Part shown: positions 6,952 to 10,662 of the stretch, piece after piece
Position numbering within the stretch: the stretch's first letter is position 1
Layout: each line of letters opens with the position of its first letter
Source: Actinomycetota bacterium
GTDB lineage: Bacteria; Actinomycetota; Actinomycetes; Propionibacteriales; Propionibacteriaceae
Assembly: GCA_016213595.1 (NCBI GenBank)
Contig: JACRAA010000273.1
Span: forward strand, 1 to 10,662
DNA length: 10,662 bases
Reading direction: 5' to 3'
Notes under the pieces: generated by a model
Told to the model about the DNA's origin: nothing
Databases searched by the model: none
Seen by the model: only the letters and a program-made list of their open reading frames with translations
Position numbers and translations under genes: made by a program

Positions 6952-9900
6952 CCGTCCCGACGGGTCGACGTAGCTCGTCGGGTTGTCGCGGCAGTAGGCG
7001 TAGCTGTTCCAGGCGGCCGGGTCGTCGACGTCCCCGACGAGCGGGTCGGGGGAGATGAACCGGCCCAGCTGTGGGGCGTACCAGCGTGCGCCGAGCAGGA
7101 CGAGACCGTGGCCGAGGTCCTGTCCCGTCGCGAAGCCCTCCGGGGCGACGCCGGCTCCCGTACGGCTCAGCACCCGTCCGTACGGGTCGTAGCTGATCCG
7201 CAGCAGCTCTGCGCCGGCGGTGTCGGTGAGGAGCACGAGCGACCCCACGTGGTCGTAGTGGAGCCAGGTGAGCTGACCGGCCTGGTCGCGGGCGACGACC
7301 CGCTCGCCGTCGGTGAGCTGGCCGGTCACGACCCCGTCCTCGATCCGCAGGAGCGGGTCCGGGCTGAGCACCTCACGGGTGGGACCACCGGGGCTGGTGG
7401 TCACCCGCCGGACGAGAGAACCGCCGACACTGTAGGTCAGCGTCTCCGACCCGCCGTCGTGCACGGCGATCGTACGGAGCCGGCCCTCGGCGTCGAGGGT
7501 GTGGTCCCCCCACGGCGCGGAGACGAGCTGGCCGCGGTCGTCATAGCCGAACGCGTCGCCGCCGACGCTGGTCAGGCACGAGGCGGGGGCGCCGTGCTCG
7601 CCGTAGCGGTACTGGCCGCCCACACTTGACGAGGCGAGGTTGAAGGCGTCGTCGTACGAGTAGGTGAGGGTGCCGGCCGTCCCGGTCGCCGACACCAGCC
7701 GGTACAGGTCGTCGACGCTGTACGTCCAGCTGCTCGCCGCGTCGGGGCTGGTCAGGGCGATGACGTTGCCGACCCGGTCGTGGGTGAACCCCGTCTGGCG
7801 CAGCGTGCCGCCCGGGCCGGTGAGCGCGGATGTGGTGCGCCAGCCGCTGAGAGGGTCGTGCTCGTCGGTCTGTACGGTGCCGTTGCTGTTGACGACCCGC
7901 GTCCGCCGCCCGGCGAGGTCGTACTCGATGGAGTCGATCACGCCGCTCATCGAGGTGAGCAGGCCCAGCGCGTCGTACCCGTACCGGATCACGCGTCCTC
8001 CGGGGTAGGTCACCTGGTCGAGCAGCCCGTCCGGGCGGTGCGCGAGCGCGAGCGTCACGGCGGCGGCGCCCGTGGGGGTCATCGTCTTGGACGTGACGCG
8101 CCCGCGTTCGTCGTAGTCGAAGACGGTGCTGCCGCCCTCGTCGTCGACCCGTACGAGCCGGCCGCCGGCGGTGTGGACGCCTGCGTCGGCCGGTGCGGGC
8201 GTGGGGGCGTCGTGGTAGACGAAGCTCGCGACGGGCGCCGCGGTCGCGGAGCCGTGCCGTACGGCCGTGGGTCGGCGCGCGAGGTCGTAGGTCCGGAACA
8301 CGTGAGCGGAGCCGGTACGGGTCTCGGTCACGTCGCCGGACGCGTCGAGCACCAGCACCTGGGTCGACTCCGGCCGGGTGATCCGGAGCGGACGCCCCAG
8401 CAGGTCGAGGTCGAACCGTACGGTCCCGCCCGTCGCGTCGACATGCTCGACGAGGTCGCCCTTGATGTCGTGGTGGTCGATCGTGGTGACCGTGCGTCCG
8501 TCGGCGACCTGCTCGACGCGTTCGACCCTGCCGGCCGGGCTGATGTAGCGGCGGGTGAGGGCGCCCGTGTGGGTGGCGCCCGCGTCGCTACGGGTCTGCT
8601 CGGCGTCGCGTTCCTCGATCATGCCGGGCTGGTACGTGACGGTCGCCAGGCCGCCGTCGGGTCGAAGGGTGGAGACCACGCGACCGAGCGCGTCGTAGCG
8701 CAGCCGCAGGTGGGCCGCATCGGCGGCCGGCGGCTCGTACGCGGTCCCACCCGCGCGGTACGGCAGGTACGAGCGGACGGGGAGCCCCCGGATCCCGTAG
8801 TCCTTGGCCTCGGCCACGATCTCGCCCGACTCGTCGGCCAGGCGCTGCTGGAGGAGGCGACCGGCGCCGTCGAAGAACTGCCGTTGCGAGCGTCTGGCCT
8901 CACCCGGCGCCGTCACCGTCGTCTCGGTCACGACCATGGGCCGGACGCCCGTGTCGTACACGAGCGTCCGGCTCGGTTCGGCCGCCGACTCGCCCGGATC
9001 GACCGTGCTGGTCAGCCGCGCGAGCGCGTCGAAGGATGACTCGAAACGGGAGCCCGACGGGTCGACGACCGCCGTGGGCTGGTAGCTGCGAAGGTCGAAC
9101 TCCGCGGTGATCCGGTTGCCGACGGCGTCGATCACCTCGACCGGGTAGCAGGCGGTCGGGTCCATACGGAGCGTGGCTACACCCCCGTTGGGCCCGGTGA
9201 TCCGCCCGTGGACCCCGCCGGCGTCCTCGCTGCGTTCGTACCGCCCGAGCTCGATCCACCAGCCGCCCGCGCCATGGGTGTACCCGAGGGCTGCGAAGTC
9301 GGGCAGGTCGGCGCCGTAGACCTCCGCCGCCACGGCGTCGGGAACGGCCAGCGCCGTGCGGTGGGTGACCAGCCCCTGACCCCCCACCTGACCCTCCGGG
9401 AGCCCGTCGTAGCTCGTCCGGAGGTCCGAGAGCAGCGCGCCGGACCCGTCGTGCTGCACGACCCGGGAGACGCGCTGGCGGAACCTGCCCGACGCGTCGA
9501 GCGCGTACTCGGTGTCGGTGCGCAGCTCCTGTACGGCTGTGGGCGACGTGGCGTCGAAGGCCCGCTCGACGGCGGACGTGACGCTGCCGTCGGCGGTCCA
9601 TGCCGTCTGCTCGGTGACGATGCGGCTCACAGGGCTCGCCCCGCCCTCCAACACCGCCCGCGTCGACCTGACGAGCCGAGGCGTCAGCGTGCCGTGGACG
9701 CCGTCGTCGACCCGCCAGCTCTGCTCGAACCGGTCGAACAGGTGGCCGTCGTCGGTGGCCCGCTCCTGCCGGAGCATCCGGCCCCGGCTCGCGCGGGCGC
9801 GTTCCCGGGCTGCGAGGGTCACGGGCTCGCTGCCGTCGGCCAGAAGGCCGGTGCTGAACCAGCGCGTCGTCACGAGCGTCGCGACATTCTCGTCGCCGGG

Positions 9901-10662
9901 CTCCCGGCTGGTCACCCGCCCGAAGCCGCACACCTCACGCAGCACCCCGTCGTAGCGGCCGTCGTGGTAGTCGTACTCGGTCGTGCTGACCGCGCCCGAG
10001 GACGCGTCCGTGATCTCGACCTGTGCCACCACGGGCAGCACGATCGGGAGACGGGTGCTCCAGGCGGAGCCCGCGGCCCGGTCGCGTTCGGCCTCCAGCG
10101 TCGTCGTGCTCCACGTGATCGCCGTCGTACGCCCCGTGCCGTTGTCGATCGTCGACAGCAGCGACGCGGGCCGGGATCCGAGGAGGTCGAGGGTGAACCA
10201 GCGCCCCCGCCCCGAGGGCAGCGTCGCCGTCCAGCACAGCGAGGGTGTGCCGCGGCCCGTGAGGTCGGCGACCCGGAGCGCGGCCATCGCCCCGGTCGGC
10301 AGGTGACGTACGACCCGGGGGGGTTCGAACCCCTCGCCGCTCCGGTTGGGCCACCACGTGATCGTCCCGGCGTCGAGGTGCACGATGTCGGCACACCCGT
10401 CACCGTCGACGTCGACGACGAGGATCGTGGCCGGGTCGCAGACGTACGGCAGCGGTGGCGCGGAGGCCAGGGGGACGCGGGCGCCGAACAGGCCGGCCCC
10501 GAGGTACGGCCAGTAGGTGACCCCTGCACCGTCGACCCGTACGTGGTCGGGGGTGCCGTCGCCGGTCATGTCGGCGCCGAACCCGCGGGGGACGGCCTGG
10601 TTGGTGGGCGGGCCGTCGGGCTCACGGGCCACCACGTCCGGGACGCCGAGCCAGTCCCCGGA
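6070..10662 (-). CDS. Tc-toxin B/C-type (TcdB middle plus RHS/YD-repeat) protein, N-terminus outside window
   Basis: The frame is open to the right edge, giving at least 1530 residues. A GTG at 10633-10635 lies mid-domain and is probably not the start. Domains in order: FG-GAP/TcdB-middle-like repeats at about 10300-10580 (ADMTGDGTPDHVRV, YWPYLGAGLFG, VDVDGDGCADIVHL); further TcdB-type signature around 9915-9975 (YHDGRYDGVLREVCGFGRV); many YD repeats across about 7400-9100 (YDALGRVVSTLRPDG, FDYDERGRVTSK, YGYDALGLLTS); and the RHS-associated core at 6955-7200 (YDPYGRVLSR, GARWYAPQLGRFISPDPL, NPTSYVDPSG). In characterised Tc and RHS proteins these parts build a closed beta-shell around a C-terminal effector that is released by self-cleavage near the DPxG end of the core. 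Here B- and C-type parts form a single chain, as in some known fusions. The tail after DPSGR is 293 residues and mostly hydrophobic. A SpvB-like N-terminal domain would be expected beyond the edge. The gene is first in this window of a three-gene operon. Confidence 0.93.
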   Translation of the reverse strand, partial: SGDWLGVPDVVAREPDGPPTNQAVPRGFGADMTGDGTPDHVRVDGAGVTYWPYLGAGLFGARVPLASAPPLPYVCDPATILVVDVDGDGCADIVHLDAGTITWWPNRSGEGFEPPRVVRHLPTGAMAALRVADLTGRGTPSLCWTATLPSGRGRWFTLDLLGSRPASLLSTIDNGTGRTTAITWSTTTLEAERDRAAGSAWSTRLPIVLPVVAQVEITDASSGAVSTTEYDYHDGRYDGVLREVCGFGRVTSREPGDENVATLVTTRWFSTGLLADGSEPVTLAARERARASRGRMLRQERATDDGHLFDRFEQSWRVDDGVHGTLTPRLVRSTRAVLEGGASPVSRIVTEQTAWTADGSVTSAVERAFDATSPTAVQELRTDTEYALDASGRFRQRVSRVVQHDGSGALLSDLRTSYDGLPEGQVGGQGLVTHRTALAVPDAVAAEVYGADLPDFAALGYTHGAGGWWIELGRYERSEDAGGVHGRITGPNGGVATLRMDPTACYPVEVIDAVGNRITAEFDLRSYQPTAVVDPSGSRFESSFDALARLTSTVDPGESAAEPSRTLVYDTGVRPMVVTETTVTAPGEARRSQRQFFDGAGRLLQQRLADESGEIVAEAKDYGIRGLPVRSYLPYRAGGTAYEPPAADAAHLRLRYDALGRVVSTLRPDGGLATVTYQPGMIEERDAEQTRSDAGATHTGALTRRYISPAGRVERVEQVADGRTVTTIDHHDIKGDLVEHVDATGGTVRFDLDLLGRPLRITRPESTQVLVLDASGDVTETRTGSAHVFRTYDLARRPTAVRHGSATAAPVASFVYHDAPTPAPADAGVHTAGGRLVRVDDEGGSTVFDYDERGRVTSKTMTPTGAAAVTLALAHRPDGLLDQVTYPGGRVIRYGYDALGLLTSMSGVIDSIEYDLAGRRTRVVNSNGTVQTDEHDPLSGWRTTSALTGPGGTLRQTGFTHDRVGNVIALTSPDAASSWTYSVDDLYRLVSATGTAGTLTYSYDDAFNLASSSVGGQYRYGEHGAPASCLTSVGGDAFGYDDRGQLVSAPWGDHTLDAEGRLRTIAVHDGGSETLTYSVGGSLVRRVTTSPGGPTREVLSPDPLLRIEDGVVTGQLTDGERVVARDQAGQLTWLHYDHVGSLVLLTDTAGAELLRISYDPYGRVLSRTGAGVAPEGFATGQDLGHGLVLLGARWYAPQLGRFISPDPLVGDVDDPAAWNSYAYCRDNPTSYVDPSGRDFWKIFAAIVATVAIIAVAVIVTVVTFGIATPGTVALAVGGVSITWGAVFAATVVGIVAGGVIGGIAAARAGGDAGDIFLGVVVGGAVGGWAAFGGAFAGVAVGGALGLTSGTVLCGAVVGGVTGTVNGAAMGFASGFAGGKNNGLKDIMLKVLVGAITGLALGAALGAISGMVAPKQSFGEAARGALNPPAQPPPGPSGMPAAPSLTGPPAPVNSLGGAFGQIGSAAAGRAAGLVAPYALAAVAPAAGNALVFAIVVDGSSAATSALFDDLQQYVRTHNVNLGPFNFIKTDF
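6955..7200 (-). other. RHS-associated core with terminal DPxG self-cleavage-type motif
   Basis: This sub-region of the large coding sequence contains the conserved end of the RHS shell: YDPYGRVLSR near 7175-7200, then GLVLLGARWYAPQLGRFISP, DPL, NSYAYCRDNP and PTSYVDPSG, whose DPSG lies at 6955-6966. In studied Tc C-components and RHS proteins, conserved aspartates in this part form an aspartyl-protease-like site that releases the C-terminal effector. Several aspartates are present here, so self-cleavage close to 6955 is plausible; the exact bond is inference. Confidence 0.75.

Noticed and set aside
6083..6973. Plus-strand open frame rich in Pro/Ala/Thr, resembling a wall protein
   Set aside because: It is the reverse complement of the Ala/Gly/Val-rich glycine-zipper coding region, which naturally gives Pro/Ala/Thr repeats.
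7780..9039. Plus-strand open frame (419 residues) opposite the YD-repeat region
   Set aside because: The periodic composition mirrors the YD repeats on the other strand; it has no domain signature.
7400..9100. YD-repeat region considered as a DNA tandem repeat
   Set aside because: The repetition is at protein level only; nucleotide copies are too diverged to call a DNA repeat.
10633..10635. GTG as the real start of the Tc/RHS-like protein
   Set aside because: The frame stays open to the window edge (SGDWLGVPD precedes it), and the GTG falls at the beginning of an FG-GAP-type domain normally preceded by further N-terminal sequence.

Overview
The window is high-GC DNA with actinobacterial character: strongly G/C-biased third codon positions, long open frames on both strands, a Tat-like lipoprotein leader on a solute-binding protein, an FCD-type GntR regulator, and a proline-rich single-pass membrane protein. 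I cannot name the genus. No tRNA, rRNA, CRISPR array, transposase or insertion sequence was seen.

Layout. (1) Positions 1-1317, minus strand: an FCD/GntR-family regulator followed 43 bases later by the first 189 residues of a family-1-like extracellular solute-binding lipoprotein. This is the front of a probable sugar ABC-importer operon, and a plausible promoter lies at 1355-1384. (2) 1318-1685: a 368-base intergenic region. It holds the regulator promoter with a possible operator, and a weak candidate promoter for the plus-strand gene that follows. (3) 1686-2435, plus strand: a 249-residue membrane protein with a proline-rich cytoplasmic part, one transmembrane helix and a C-terminal domain resembling the globular head of type II secretion/type IV pilus pseudopilins. 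(4) 2436-2503: a convergent intergenic gap with a large imperfect hairpin, probably a two-way terminator. (5) 2504-10662, minus strand: three tightly packed genes, read from the right edge leftwards. They encode a very large protein of the Tc-toxin B/C (TcdB-TccC, RHS/YD-repeat) type, cut by the window edge; a 777-residue protein with a zinc-dependent phospholipase C-like N-terminal domain; and a 401-residue protein with an Ig-like beta-sandwich.

The third block is the notable part. The large protein has an FG-GAP/TcdB-middle region, YD repeats, an RHS-associated core ending in a DPxG motif, and a 293-residue C-terminal tail. Most of that tail is a glycine-zipper hydrophobic region rather than a recognisable enzyme. 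The gaps of 22 and 4 bases to the next two genes imply one transcript and a shared task. A reasonable hypothesis is a Tc-like secreted toxin or surface-interaction module in an actinobacterium, with a PLC-like hydrolase and an Ig-like partner. No immunity gene is visible beside the toxin tail, which is more like Tc toxins aimed at eukaryotes than like interbacterial RHS toxins. The function of the module and its target are inference.
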